A DNA stretch of 64,000 bases. Source: an uncultured bacterium. GTDB taxonomy: Bacteria > Bacteroidota > Bacteroidia > Bacteroidales > Marinifilaceae. Positions 18,719-28,398 of this stretch are shown in pieces (position 1 is the stretch's first letter; every line of letters starts with the position of its first letter). The notes beneath the pieces were generated by a model. That model worked only from the letters and a program-made list of their open reading frames with translations, had not been told where the DNA came from and did no database searches. The position numbers and the translations under genes are program-made. The stretch is from the NCBI GenBank assembly GCA_905216195.1, contig CAJMSX010000005.1:1-64000 (forward strand), written 5' to 3'.

Positions 18719-20053
18719 TTATTTGTTTTTTAGTAATACTTCGTTTATTTGGCCGGCATAGTAATACGGGAGATTGAAGAGCCGGAAGTATTTGCCTTTT
18801 GGAGTTTTAACCTCGTCGATAGAAAAAGGATTTCCCCAGAAGCGGACGGCAATGTCGTGAGGAGCTTTCTCCATAAACTGATGTAAGGAGCGCAGGCGGG
18901 AGTTGTGTCCGGCTTTCACTTCTATGGGGATGATTTTATCCTCAAACTGGATCACGAAATCGACTTCGGCTTCCGATCCCGTTCCATTTACCCAAAAGTA
19001 GCGTTTATGGGAAAATATATTATCGCTGCTGAGTAGTTCCTGCCCCACTATCTGTTCGGCAATGTGGCCTGTCCAGGCATCGCTGATGTCACGGATGCCG
19101 GCAAGTTCTTTCTGTATTCCTCCGGCATAGTTGACCAACCCGGTGTCGAGCCACACTAGTTTCGGGGCCCGTTTCGGTTCGGGAGCCAGGGGGACTACGG
19201 GCGATGTGGTGGGATATACCAGTTCCAGCAGCATGGTTTTTTCGAGGGTCCGGAATGCTTCGCTCATTTCGCGTGAGCGGTATAAGGAGTTGCCGAATTT
19301 TTCGAAGGTGATGCGTTGGGCCGCATATATCCACCCGGCATTCAGGATATGCCTGATGATATTTCGCATGCTTTCGGTTTCGGAGTATTTTTCCACATCG
19401 TCCCGATAACCGGTGAGTAAGGTTTCGTATATGTATTTTAATGCGACAATATCCTGATTTTCTGCATAGTTACTAACTATTTCGGGCATACCTCCTATTA
19501 ATGTAAAGGCATTGAAAAGGCGTAATACTTTATCGTGCAGCGGAGCCGGAATAGCGGCTTGTTGTTGAGCCGTTTTCAAGCCTTTTTCACCGGTTGCACC
19601 GAGAAATTCATTGAATGAGCACGGACGAACCGCCATATATTCAACCCTCCCTACGGGAAAAGAGATGTGCTTGTCAATGAGGTTTTCCAACAGTGAACCT
19701 GCCGCGATTACATCTATTCCGGACACTTCTTCATAAAAGTAGCGAAGCAGGGCTACTGCCTGGGGAGAGTTTTGTATCTCATCGATAAAAAGCAGGGTGG
19801 GTATGTTTTTGCGTTCCTGATTGTTGAGCAGGTATATGGTTGTAACCAGTTCATCCATTGACATAGTAAATTCAAAGAGTTGGCGATCTTCGTTTTTTTC
19901 GAGGTTGAGTTTCAGGTATACGCCGTACTCTTTGGCAAATTCGTCTACCAAAGTGGTTTTCCCGACCTGCCGTGCTCCACGCAGGACTAATGGTTTATGA
20001 TTGGGGCGTGAGGCCCATTCCTTTAATTGTGCTAAAGCGTTTCTTTCAAACAT
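18719..20053 (-). CDS. AAA-type ATPase with DUF4143 domain
   Basis: The 444-residue protein belongs to the AAA_14/DUF4143 family of P-loop ATPases common in Bacteroidetes and archaea, of unsettled function. It has Walker A GARQVGKT (residues 26-33), Walker B LLFIDEIQNS (about 95-105), an arginine-rich sensor region, and a C-terminal DUF4143 part with the PD-(D/E)XK-like EVDFVIQFEDKIIPIEVKAG segment. I start it at the ATG at 20053 because family members begin at MFERNAL. The frame is open for 49 more codons upstream, but that extension encodes the 33-bp tandem repeat and has no family similarity. Monocistronic. Confidence 0.85.
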   Translation of the reverse strand: MFERNALAQLKEWASRPNHKPLVLRGARQVGKTTLVDEFAKEYGVYLKLNLEKNEDRQLFEFTMSMDELVTTIYLLNNQERKNIPTLLFIDEIQNSPQAVALLRYFYEEVSGIDVIAAGSLLENLIDKHISFPVGRVEYMAVRPCSFNEFLGATGEKGLKTAQQQAAIPAPLHDKVLRLFNAFTLIGGMPEIVSNYAENQDIVALKYIYETLLTGYRDDVEKYSETESMRNIIRHILNAGWIYAAQRITFEKFGNSLYRSREMSEAFRTLEKTMLLELVYPTTSPVVPLAPEPKRAPKLVWLDTGLVNYAGGIQKELAGIRDISDAWTGHIAEQIVGQELLSSDNIFSHKRYFWVNGTGSEAEVDFVIQFEDKIIPIEVKAGHNSRLRSLHQFMEKAPHDIAVRFWGNPFSIDEVKTPKGKYFRLFNLPYYYAGQINEVLLKNK

Positions 20054-20096
20054 GTTTTGAGCGATTTGTTTCAGACAAAGATAGCAATAAAAACAT

Positions 20097-20195
20097 AAAA
20101 TAGGAGTATAAATGCGTTTTATTTGTAATAAAATAGGGGCATAAGCGTAGGTTATTTGTAACAAAATAGGACTTGATTGTGCTTTTATTGGCATA
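20097..20195. repeat. Three 33-bp direct repeats upstream of the DUF4143 ATPase
   Basis: The core AAAATAGG recurs at 20097, 20130 and 20163, exactly 33 bp apart, with the intervening ATTTGTAA-type sequence also conserved between copies. The first full repeat ends where the ATPase start region begins. Since 33 is a multiple of three, the open frame through it encodes an 11-residue repeat (PILLQIT/K...). It is probably a regulatory DNA array rather than protein. Confidence 0.7.
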
Positions 20196-20289
20196 AACAC
20201 GGACTAAATCCGAAATTACCGGTTGGTTATCACCCAAAAGGAAGGGAAAAGGACTATTCCTTTTTGTAATCACAAAATGACGAAAAGAA

Positions 20290-20421
20290 ATGGAAGAGAA
20301 AAATCTTACTTTGGTACAGGAGGCACAGATTAAGGAGAAGTCGGCTGCACTGAAAGCGGATAAGAAGTTGCGCAAAGTTCATGCAATGGTTGTTTTCGGG
20401 GATGTGGAGGCCGGCGAGTGA
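20290..20421 (+). pseudogene. 43-codon remnant of a charged protein, N-terminal fragment
   Basis: An ATG after AAGAAA opens a 43-codon frame with coding-like composition, beginning MEEKNLTLVQEAQIKEKS and ending at VFGDVEAGE with TGA. The helical, lysine- and glutamate-rich start followed by a beta strand looks like the beginning of a longer protein. It vaguely recalls phage structural-assembly proteins of Bacteroides, but I cannot confirm that. The sequence after the stop is non-coding. It may be a genuine small gene. Confidence 0.4.
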
Positions 20422-20889
20422 AGTGCCCCTCCTCAGGCGGCACTTAGTTTAAAAAACTTATTTATTTCCTGTGTGCTGGAAAAAAGCGCTATAACAACGG
20501 GCTGTAAGATTGTAGGAGGGATAGTAAAAAAGGTTTATCATTTATTACAATCTATAAATTACCTACAATTACCTTTTCTACATCCCGGCAATCTATATAA
20601 AATGTGTATTATACACTTACAATATTCCGGTTGCCTTCCCTATAGACTATAATAGATATAACTGTTAATTTTATTTAATTATACCTATTAACTCGATTAT
20701 TTACTATATATTTATTGCAATAACTAAATAAAGATGGTGAATATTTACGGTTTTAAAACCTTTCAATTGAAAAAAACAAAAGGATTGAAGTTTTTCTCAG
20801 AAGATTCGATTCATTTTTTACGAGAGATCGGTATGCGGAATTCCCGCTACCGATACAGAACGTCTTTAACGGCAAACCCGGATTCGACT
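20422..20889. other. AT-rich intergenic region upstream of the DUF5686-like gene
   Basis: No gene is supported here. The region is strongly AT-rich, contains several TTACAA/TTACCT-like repeats at 20550-20575, and a small perfect palindrome GTGTAT-T-ATACAC at 20604-20616 that could be an operator. The reading frame open from 20734 is in frame with the downstream gene but lacks signal-peptide character, so it was not used as the start. Confidence 0.45.
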
Positions 20890-22296
20890 ATGAAAAATTT
20901 ACGTGGTATAGGGCTGATTTTGTTATTCAATCTTTGTTTTCTCCCTGCGGCGGCACAGGTAAAAGGCAAGGTGGTGGACCGGGCAAACCACAGGCCGGTA
21001 GAATTCGCCAATGTCCTGATAGAGGGAACATCGGCCGGAGTGGTAGCTAATGCGGAGGGAGAATTCGAACTCTTCATACCTGAAAACCGAAGAGGGAAAA
21101 ATATAATCATCTCCCGCATAGGATACAAGACGAATACCCTATACGCCCCCTCTCCCGATCAAAATGTGCTGGTCACTTTAGCTCAACAACCGGTAGAACT
21201 TGCCGAAGTGATTGTAAAGCCCCTGGACCCTCTCGATATTTTAAAACAGGCGGTCCGAAAAATTCCTGAAAACTATCCGGCCGAACCGGCATATTTATAC
21301 GCCTATTACCGAGAAATGGTCGAAACCAACGGGATTTTTGTAAAATATGCCGATGCAGCCTGCCAACTATATTCTTGCGCCTATACCACTCCTTTTGATG
21401 AACGTAAGGCTTCTTCCGCTTATTTTAAATTTGATTTTCTCCATTGGGATAAAAATAAACCTTTCCCCCAAGCCAAAAATACCGTTCCCCACCAGGACGA
21501 TGCGGTGCAGGTGTTAGCCGTTAGAAAAAGCAACGACCTGGAAAAGTTCACAAACCGATGGGATTTTGAAGAAAACCTGAAAAAATTCGATATTTCGGGA
21601 GGTCCGTTACATGTCACCGCTGCCGATCTCGTCAAACTCCGGAAAGACGTGGTTGACCCTTCTACCTGGGAATACTATCTGTTTAAGCTCGTGGCCGTGA
21701 TGAAAGACGGGAAGAAAAACACCTATAAAATATCTTTCAAACCGAAAAAGAACAGAGAAAATGCCCTGTGGGAAGGAGTAGTTTATATCGACGAAGAAAG
21801 TTCCGCTTTTATGGAATTCAAATATGCCGTTTCCGAAAAAGGCAAAAAGTTCTTAAGAGAAAAACATTACGAGCAAACCGTGGATTTAAATCCAAAAATG
21901 AAAAGACAACTGAACCGGGCATCTGTAAAAAGGGTAGTCGAACAGACCGGACAAAACGTACAGGTCAGCTATTCCCGCTTACACAACAAATGGTATCTTT
22001 CCTACATCCGGATCGTCAACGAATTCGAAAATTCCGGCGATGTATTTGAGAAAATTATTTATCATACCTACCTGGATTTATACATTAACGATATACAAAA
22101 CCGTCAGGTACACCGGTTTCCCGAGGAAAATAGGTTCCCTACCGGCTATTTCAGTTACCTGTATCATTATCCTTTTCCCTACGATCCCGGATTCTGGAAA
22201 AAATACAATACGCCGGTCCCTACGGAATTATATAAAAAGGCGGTAAAGGATCTGGAAAAAAACAAGCCTTTACAAGAGCAATTTCAAAAAAACTAA
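20890..22296 (+). CDS. Exported protein with carboxypeptidase-regulatory-like domain (DUF5686-like)
   Basis: The start at 20890 gives a clean signal peptide (MKNLRGIGLILLFNLCF, cut after AAAQ) and a 468-residue product. An upstream in-frame ATG at 20734 would bury that signal. Residues about 24-105 form a carboxypeptidase D regulatory-like beta domain (VKGKVVDRANHRPVEFANVLIEG). The rest resembles the N-terminal half of DUF5686 proteins, with AYYREMVE near residue 140 and a periplasmic beta-rich part. There is no full membrane barrel. It is followed 19 nt later by a large beta-barrel gene, with which it is probably co-transcribed. Function unknown. Confidence 0.75.
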   Translation: MKNLRGIGLILLFNLCFLPAAAQVKGKVVDRANHRPVEFANVLIEGTSAGVVANAEGEFELFIPENRRGKNIIISRIGYKTNTLYAPSPDQNVLVTLAQQPVELAEVIVKPLDPLDILKQAVRKIPENYPAEPAYLYAYYREMVETNGIFVKYADAACQLYSCAYTTPFDERKASSAYFKFDFLHWDKNKPFPQAKNTVPHQDDAVQVLAVRKSNDLEKFTNRWDFEENLKKFDISGGPLHVTAADLVKLRKDVVDPSTWEYYLFKLVAVMKDGKKNTYKISFKPKKNRENALWEGVVYIDEESSAFMEFKYAVSEKGKKFLREKHYEQTVDLNPKMKRQLNRASVKRVVEQTGQNVQVSYSRLHNKWYLSYIRIVNEFENSGDVFEKIIYHTYLDLYINDIQNRQVHRFPEENRFPTGYFSYLYHYPFPYDPGFWKKYNTPVPTELYKKAVKDLEKNKPLQEQFQKN

Positions 22297-22315
22297 ACTA
22301 CTTAAACCCGTTAAG

Positions 22316-24679
22316 ATGAAGAGTTCTTTTCTCAGATATACCGTTCTCATGCTGGTTCTCTCTGCCTGTATACAAGTTATCGCACAGGAAAATCCGGTCT
22401 CCCATGTCTCAGGAATCGTAGCAGATACCTTATTTAAACCCATCCAGTATGCCGCCGTACAACTTTTTTCCCTACAGGACAGTACTTTATCTTATGGAGC
22501 TGCTACCGCTGAAGACGGAAATTTTCTGATAAAAGATGTCCCCCAGGGAACCTATAAGCTCAAAGTAAGCTCCATAGGATATGAAATAAAAACGAAAACA
22601 GTCCGCATTCAGTTTAAAAACACCTCACTGGGATTGATTACACTGAAAAGCACCGCTTATCTCCTGGACGGAGTGGAAATAAAAGCAACAAGAACGGGAC
22701 TCAGCGAAAGATTCGATAAAACGATTTTTGTACCCGATTCCGCATCGCTCAGGACCGCAAAGACCGGAATCGATATATTGAATAAAATCCCGGAAATAAA
22801 AGTGGACAAAAAGGATTACGCCGTCAGCGTACTCGGTAATAAAAATGTACTGGTGCTCATCAACGGAGTCGATAATAACAGAAGCATCGCCTCCATACAC
22901 CCGCAGGACATCGAAAGGGTGGAACTCATTACTCACCCCTCCGTCAAATATCAGTCGGATGTGGCAAGTGTAATAAACATCGTGTTGAAAGGTTATAAAC
23001 AAAAAGGATTTAGTTTAAGCAGCAATATATACGCCGGATTAGATAAAAAGAATCATTTGGGAAATATCCAACTCGATTACGGTATAGGAAAATGGCATTT
23101 CTTCGCCTCCTTTATCGGAAGCTATAAATATACCAAAAGCATAGATTACATCCGAAGGACGGATTCGGACGAAACGTTTACGGATCACTACCTGTCTTCT
23201 CCGGTTTCGAACAATACTTCCGATGCTGCTTTCAACAGATTTCAGTACGGTCTGGATTATAACATCGACCAGAACAACCTCCTCAGTTTTACTTCCCGAA
23301 TCGTATCTTTTAACGTAGAATCTTTCAGACATAATAAAGTTGCTGTGTCAACGAACGGCCTGCAAACGGCCCAATCGAAAATAGCAACGACCTTTCATTC
23401 AGACAAGATAGATCAGAACTACTCTATATACTACCTGCATCGTTTCAAAAAAGAAAAAGAAAAGCTGGAAATCAATACCAACTATTTCTTCCTTAACAAC
23501 GATTCCCGGCATGTTATCCGGGACACAACGGTACTTTATCCGGGCCTTGATGAGGGGAATTCGTCGAGAGAAATTACAGGAGAAAGTAAACAACACAGTT
23601 TTAATACCCGCATCGATTACTATACACCCCTGACCCGGCATACCGATTTAGAAGCGGGATACCAACTCTACGGCCGAAAGATAAAAAACAGGATGAAAAG
23701 CACTGAAAACGAAAATAGCCTCGTTTCCTACTCCGACTATAGAAATTCTCTGTATGTCAACGCTTCCTATGCCCGCCAAAAATGGAATTTTCAAGCAGGA
23801 GCCAGACTTGAGAATTTCAATATAAAAGTAAGCGAGGTCAAAAATAATCAAACAAAATTTTTGCCGTATGTAACGCTATTTTATAAACCGAATACCAGCA
23901 GTTCTTTAAAATTCACCTATCGCAAATCCTTAAAATATCCGGTGTATTCCTCCCTGAACCCGTTCAAATATTATTCCTCCGATTCGTTAAGTTACTTTGC
24001 AGGAAACCCTTATCTTGAACCGGAACAAAAAAACAATTTCAACCTGAAATATTCTTATAAAAAAAGGAGCAGCTACCTGTCGCTGAGTCTGAATTACGAT
24101 TATCTGGACCATCTGATTGCCCAGGAAGTAGCCCTGGAAAATAATATATTGGCCTACCGATATAAAAATGCAGGAAAGGCACACCGCTACGAAGGTGTTC
24201 TATCTTTTTCTACCGTCTTGTTCGACCTGATTGAGGTCGAGCTGCTGCTAAGAGGCAGTTACACCGATTATCTCACCAACAAAACACATAGCGGGTATGC
24301 TTATGCCGCCGAGTGCGGAGTAGTCACGCCTCTGTTCTGGGGAATAGACCTGGAGGTTTCCGGAGTACTGAAAGAACGGGAAATCAATTATACAGGATAT
24401 TACGAATATGGAGGGAATATAGAAGAAATTTTACTGACCAAAAATATTACCAAAAATTTATTTGCAGGCTTTGCCGTCCGCCAACCTTTTATTCGTCCTA
24501 AAGATACCGATAAAACGTGGGGAGATCATTTTACCGAAATCAACCGATACAAAGAATTGGGAGCCACCTCTTACCTCCTGAACCTGACCTACTATTTTAA
24601 ATCCGGAAAAAACATCAAAAAAATAAAAAAGAATCTCCAAATGGAAGATATACAGGAAAAAGGAAAACAGGCCCGGTAA
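22316..24679 (+). CDS. Outer-membrane beta-barrel protein, TonB-receptor-like (OMP_b-brl_3 type)
   Basis: The 787-residue protein has a signal peptide (cut after VIAQ), a carboxypeptidase-regulatory-like domain (about 28-110), a plug-like domain with LLDGVEIKATRTG and ERVELITHPSVKY, and a long C-terminal barrel (about 235-770) typical of the Bacteroidetes outer membrane beta-barrel family. It lacks the SusC-specific signature and has no SusD partner, so it is more likely an importer or assembly factor of another kind. The extreme C-terminus is a basic, charged tail rather than an aromatic residue. It follows the DUF5686-like gene by 19 nt. Confidence 0.8.
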   Translation: MKSSFLRYTVLMLVLSACIQVIAQENPVSHVSGIVADTLFKPIQYAAVQLFSLQDSTLSYGAATAEDGNFLIKDVPQGTYKLKVSSIGYEIKTKTVRIQFKNTSLGLITLKSTAYLLDGVEIKATRTGLSERFDKTIFVPDSASLRTAKTGIDILNKIPEIKVDKKDYAVSVLGNKNVLVLINGVDNNRSIASIHPQDIERVELITHPSVKYQSDVASVINIVLKGYKQKGFSLSSNIYAGLDKKNHLGNIQLDYGIGKWHFFASFIGSYKYTKSIDYIRRTDSDETFTDHYLSSPVSNNTSDAAFNRFQYGLDYNIDQNNLLSFTSRIVSFNVESFRHNKVAVSTNGLQTAQSKIATTFHSDKIDQNYSIYYLHRFKKEKEKLEINTNYFFLNNDSRHVIRDTTVLYPGLDEGNSSREITGESKQHSFNTRIDYYTPLTRHTDLEAGYQLYGRKIKNRMKSTENENSLVSYSDYRNSLYVNASYARQKWNFQAGARLENFNIKVSEVKNNQTKFLPYVTLFYKPNTSSSLKFTYRKSLKYPVYSSLNPFKYYSSDSLSYFAGNPYLEPEQKNNFNLKYSYKKRSSYLSLSLNYDYLDHLIAQEVALENNILAYRYKNAGKAHRYEGVLSFSTVLFDLIEVELLLRGSYTDYLTNKTHSGYAYAAECGVVTPLFWGIDLEVSGVLKEREINYTGYYEYGGNIEEILLTKNITKNLFAGFAVRQPFIRPKDTDKTWGDHFTEINRYKELGATSYLLNLTYYFKSGKNIKKIKKNLQMEDIQEKGKQAR

Positions 24680-24685
24680 CTTCAG

Positions 24686-24796
24686 CAAGCCCGGTTATCC
24701 CCGACAGCGGTTCAGGGGTATTCCCATCTACCACTTTTGCCTTCAGCAGGACCTTCTGGGCCGAAACGGGTATGACAAAAGGAAAAGCGGGGGTGT
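24686..24796 (-). pseudogene. Remnant of a signal peptide plus carboxypeptidase-like domain
   Basis: Minus-strand translation here reads PFVIPVSAQKVLLKAKVVDG then NTPEPLSG. That looks like the cleavage site and first beta strands of another receptor of the TonB/beta-barrel class. No start codon is in frame (a TGA precedes it) and similarity ends after about 30 residues. It lies just downstream of the barrel gene at 24858-27164 on the same strand, so it may be the scar of a deleted neighbour. Confidence 0.35.
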
Positions 24797-24857
24797 ATCA
24801 AAATCAAAGAATTCCCGCTTCGTCTGTGGGGAAATGTTTGCTGCACTCCCTCGATAT

Positions 24858-27164
24858 TCAATCCGTGCCGAAACGGGAGGTATCTACTTTTTTTATCTTC
24901 TTTTCCTTATATCCGCCAAAAGTATATCTCAGAGAAACAGCAACTTGCCGGGTATCCTGATACAACGTCTGTCTATAATTCTGAGTTTCTATGCGCGTAG
25001 ATGTATGTAATTTTTTCCCGTTCAGCAGATCCTCTCCATTGACGGTTAAACGTAATCCCTTGTTTACATTCCATACCACACCGACAGAAAGATCGTATAA
25101 AGGATCTATCCGGTAAATTCCTTGTATCGCCGGAGTCGCATAAAATCCACTTAATTGCATATGCAGATTCCCGGAAGAATTCAAAGGGATATTATTGGAA
25201 AACGTGACACGTCCATACCACTTTCGAATATCAAAATCGATGTCCTCGAGTTGCCCCTTATCGTTGATGAAAAAACCCGATAATATCAGTTTCGAGCTCC
25301 ATATTTCTCCCATTTTGAAAGGAATGACAACCAGACCTCCGAATGTATCGTGCCGGTCCAGATTGATCAATCGGTAAGTAGCTTGCAGCTTTTCCTTATC
25401 TTGGTACAATAACTGTTGTATATGGTTTTTACTTCTGTTCCCGAACAATTGGAAAACGTATTTATTACTAAGCAAAAAGATCAATCTGCCCGAATAGGTT
25501 ATGGAAGGCTGAAGCCCAGGATTGCCCTCTGCAACCATATAGGCATTCAAGTAACTCACATTGGGAGTTATTTGCCAATAAGAAGGATAATTCTGTTCAC
25601 TGGTAAAGGATACTTGTAAAATTTTGCCGGCATTGATTTTATATACAAGGGAAAAATTAGGGAAAAACGTATTCTTTTCCCATAAAGTCTCCTTCACGTC
25701 AACTGCAGCTTTGTAGTATTGGTAGGTCAGTGATGCATTAAAAGAAATCTTTTTTCCCAAGGTTTGCCGCCACCCCATAAATACATTCAAGGAATATTCC
25801 GATTGTTTTTGAGAAAAGGCATGATCCCTTTCTTCATTCCTATACGTCTTCATCTTATCCCGGGAAAAACTCAAGTTTCCGTTTATTCCGTAAGACAACG
25901 TAATTTTTTCTGTCCAGGTATTGCTGTGATTCACATAAATCATCCCGCGATGTATGGTTTGACGGGCAAAAGAAGTGACCTTTTCATTCCGCTCCCCCGA
26001 ATTGAAAAGGAATTGATCGGTTTTATCCCCATAATAAGTATAGTCGATGCCCATATTCCATTGCTTATGATGATAGTCTGCCGATATATTCTGCATCCAA
26101 GAAGGTCCCGAAGAATTTTTTTGCGTATTGATTTTTGTGATTTCCTCTACCCCGGCAAAACCCTTGCGGAAAATATCCGGACTGACATATTTTCCATTGT
26201 ATGCTATCCGAATCATATCTTTATTTTTTAAATCATAGTCATACCCCATTCTAAAACTATGAACCCTATACCTATTCTTAGAACGGTTATTTAAAGAAAT
26301 CGGATACGATTCATTCCACAATTGATGCATTGCTTCTACTTCTTCTGTGGAGTTATCCAGATCGTAACGAAAGAAATATGAAAAATCAAAAGAAGAATTT
26401 TCATTTGTCAAATAAAAAATCCCTCCGGCGGAAGGAGAAAAATAATAAGCCTGTTTTCCGGCAAAAACCACTTCACCTTTACCTATGCGTTTTTTCTCCC
26501 TCTTTCTATCCATAACTACATTGATTGCAGCCCCCTGTACTCCGTATTGGGGAGAAGGAGCATACAACACCTCAATGTTCTTTACACTTTCAGGAGGCGA
26601 AGCTTTCAATATATCGCGTATTTGTTCATAAGTTAAAGAGGTCTTTCTTCCATTTAAAATAACCGTCGTCGACCTTGCTCCAATCAAGGAGAGGTTATCA
26701 CCTGATTTTTCAATACCGGGAATTTCTCCCAACACATCAAAAGCATTGGCGACCGGCCTGTTTTTAATCAAGGAAGTCACATCAAAACTCAGTTTTCCGT
26801 CTATTGCCCTGACAAGCTGTCGTTCCGCTATAACCGAAACTTCATCCAATTTTACAGAAAGAGCCTTTAATACAAACAAATGGGTTTCATTTTCAGACCA
26901 AGGGAGGACACTTTCCTGATATCCTATGCACGAAAGTTTAATTAACAACTCTTTTTCCCGTATATCCCGGAATAAAAACCGACCGTCTTTATCCGTTATC
27001 GTCCCTTGCAAAAATATAGAATCGGGTTGTTTTAACAGGATTATATTCACCAATTCTATGCCTTTGCCTTCGTGATCTATAACCATACCCCTCAACTCCT
27101 TTTGAGCCCGGACCTCCCCAATCTGCAGGATATGCAAAAACCAGATAATAAGAAAAAATTTCAT
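24858..27164 (-). CDS. Outer-membrane beta-barrel protein, TonB-receptor-like
   Basis: The 768-residue product has a signal peptide (cut near VRAQ), a carboxypeptidase-regulatory-like domain (about 22-100, KELRGMVIDHEGKGIELVNIIL), a plug-like domain with IPGIEKSGDNLSLIGARSTT and VKNIEVLYAPSPQYG, and a barrel to the C-terminus with aromatic strand ends. The design is the same as the 787-residue protein 180 bp away on the other strand, but sequence identity looks low, so this is not a recent duplication. Substrate unknown. It is transcribed toward the plus-strand gene, with a receptor remnant between them. Confidence 0.8.
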   Translation of the reverse strand: MKFFLIIWFLHILQIGEVRAQKELRGMVIDHEGKGIELVNIILLKQPDSIFLQGTITDKDGRFLFRDIREKELLIKLSCIGYQESVLPWSENETHLFVLKALSVKLDEVSVIAERQLVRAIDGKLSFDVTSLIKNRPVANAFDVLGEIPGIEKSGDNLSLIGARSTTVILNGRKTSLTYEQIRDILKASPPESVKNIEVLYAPSPQYGVQGAAINVVMDRKREKKRIGKGEVVFAGKQAYYFSPSAGGIFYLTNENSSFDFSYFFRYDLDNSTEEVEAMHQLWNESYPISLNNRSKNRYRVHSFRMGYDYDLKNKDMIRIAYNGKYVSPDIFRKGFAGVEEITKINTQKNSSGPSWMQNISADYHHKQWNMGIDYTYYGDKTDQFLFNSGERNEKVTSFARQTIHRGMIYVNHSNTWTEKITLSYGINGNLSFSRDKMKTYRNEERDHAFSQKQSEYSLNVFMGWRQTLGKKISFNASLTYQYYKAAVDVKETLWEKNTFFPNFSLVYKINAGKILQVSFTSEQNYPSYWQITPNVSYLNAYMVAEGNPGLQPSITYSGRLIFLLSNKYVFQLFGNRSKNHIQQLLYQDKEKLQATYRLINLDRHDTFGGLVVIPFKMGEIWSSKLILSGFFINDKGQLEDIDFDIRKWYGRVTFSNNIPLNSSGNLHMQLSGFYATPAIQGIYRIDPLYDLSVGVVWNVNKGLRLTVNGEDLLNGKKLHTSTRIETQNYRQTLYQDTRQVAVSLRYTFGGYKEKKIKKVDTSRFGTD

Positions 27165-27692
27165 CTCTATTCTTCGGTATGATTCATTTATATTTTAAAA
27201 AGCTTCCCAATCTGTCCGTGCCTTCCAAACTTTATTTTACACGGTTCACACATAAGCAGCTATCCAGCTGATCGCATTCTACCCCCTTTCTCCAACCCTT
27301 TCATTTACCAAATCAGCAGAACGATAGACGTACTCGCAGACCTATGGCCTTCCCTTATGCCTGCCTATAACCCACTCATTTTATCCGTTCTACCAATACC
27401 CCTACTTGTTATTTATATTTCACTTCCCGAAAATTTCATATCCTCACTAAAAAACGCCACAAAAACAACTAAATTTTTAGTTAAATCTTCCCCGTTGTAT
27501 GCAGGCGTTGTTCCCTTTACTTCTTTCACAACCCTCAATTCAAATTAAAATCCACAATAACTAGAGTATTTTATATCCGAGAAATGATTTTGCAGAACAT
27601 TGAGAGCAAAAATAGTTTTTAAAATCTAAAAATAACAAGAGTTACTAAATTTATTTCCGAGTTTTTCATCTCCTCCGACATGTTCCTTTAAA
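27165..27692. other. AT-rich intergenic region at the left edge of the accessory island
   Basis: No supported gene. A minus-strand frame (about 27392-27548) reads RVVKEVKGTTPAYNGEDL and continues about 20 residues more. It has coding-like composition but no start of quality and no recognised family. AACTAAATTTTTAGTT near 27466-27481 is a short hairpin. The base composition drops here and stays AT-rich until the tRNA-Pro gene. Confidence 0.4.
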
Positions 27693-27860
27693 TTATATTG
27701 TCATAGTTTTATAGATAAATACATTCGCCCCAATTAATGGTTCATTAGATTTATCTTTAACACTACCACTAATTTCTGTGATTGATTGAGAATATAAACA
27801 ATCCATATCACTGATTAATACTATAAAAAGTAAGGATAATCGTTTCAAAATATACTTCAT
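27693..27860 (-). pseudogene. Truncated receptor, signal peptide and start of carboxypeptidase-like domain
   Basis: Fifty-five codons from the ATG at 27860 encode a signal peptide (KRLSLLFIVLISDMDCLYSQ) followed by ISGSVKDKSNEPLIGANVFI, the characteristic first strands of the carboxypeptidase-regulatory-like domain found at the N-terminus of SusC and other TonB-linked receptors. The frame stops after IYKTMTI, so the plug and barrel are missing. I call it a decayed 5' end of a receptor gene. A functional small exported protein is unlikely. Confidence 0.6.
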
Positions 27861-28162
27861 AATTAAAAGTTTTACAGGACTGATGAAGCAATAGGAGAAA
27901 GGAATTATGTATTGTACAATTATGAAGGATATACAGCTATAAAGAGTGACGAATAACAAGGCTAGGGCTAGTTGTCTAACCCGATTACAACCTCTTCCAA
28001 TTATATAACTCTGATAGTATAGTGTCTTAGTTATTCATCCTATTTAATTGTCATTCATAATAATACATAGCTATTAGTATTCATTTTTAGCCATGTGTCA
28101 CTTAAATTTTTTCATCTCCATTTTCTTCCGTAACGTTGCAAAGTGAAAATAAAAACAAAAAA

Positions 28163-28387
28163 ATGCATATAGATATGGATACTATTCAATCAGTCTTTTA
28201 TCAAGTAGCAAATGAAACAAAACCCGTTCCTTTTTTCATTGATAATCTTACTAAAGAAGAATGTGAAATACCCCAAGAACTATTCCATATTTTATCAACA
28301 GATGATCCTGTAAAAAACGGGATGGTTGATCTAAGTACTCTTGAACAATTATATAACAAGGGAATGTTAGAGGTTAGTAACTGTTAA
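28163..28387 (+). CDS. Small acidic protein ending in cysteine, unknown function
   Basis: The 74-residue product from the ATG at 28163 (a TTG at 28136 would add nine residues) begins MHIDMDTIQSVFYQVANETK and ends LEVSNC. It has no signal peptide or membrane helix, is acidic, and ends with a cysteine four residues after a short helix. I recognise no family. Only 11 nt separate it from the CPBP protease gene, so they are likely co-transcribed. Its size, position beside an intramembrane protease and location in an island with radical SAM genes make a peptide precursor or immunity partner conceivable. That is speculation from context. Confidence 0.6.
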   Translation: MHIDMDTIQSVFYQVANETKPVPFFIDNLTKEECEIPQELFHILSTDDPVKNGMVDLSTLEQLYNKGMLEVSNC

Positions 28388-28398
28388 AACATATTTCC

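Noticed and set aside
20097..20195. CRISPR array
   Set aside because: Only three copies, the full unit (not just spacers) is conserved, no cas genes, and it lies directly at a gene start.
20046..20375. Minus-strand frame of about 110 codons upstream of the DUF4143 gene
   Set aside because: It overlaps the repeat region and ATPase start in another frame and is opposite the 43-codon fragment; no product recognised.
27357..27548. Plus-strand 63-codon frame rich in hydrophobic residues
   Set aside because: No start context or family match; the opposite strand has an equally open frame, and neither has clear coding support.
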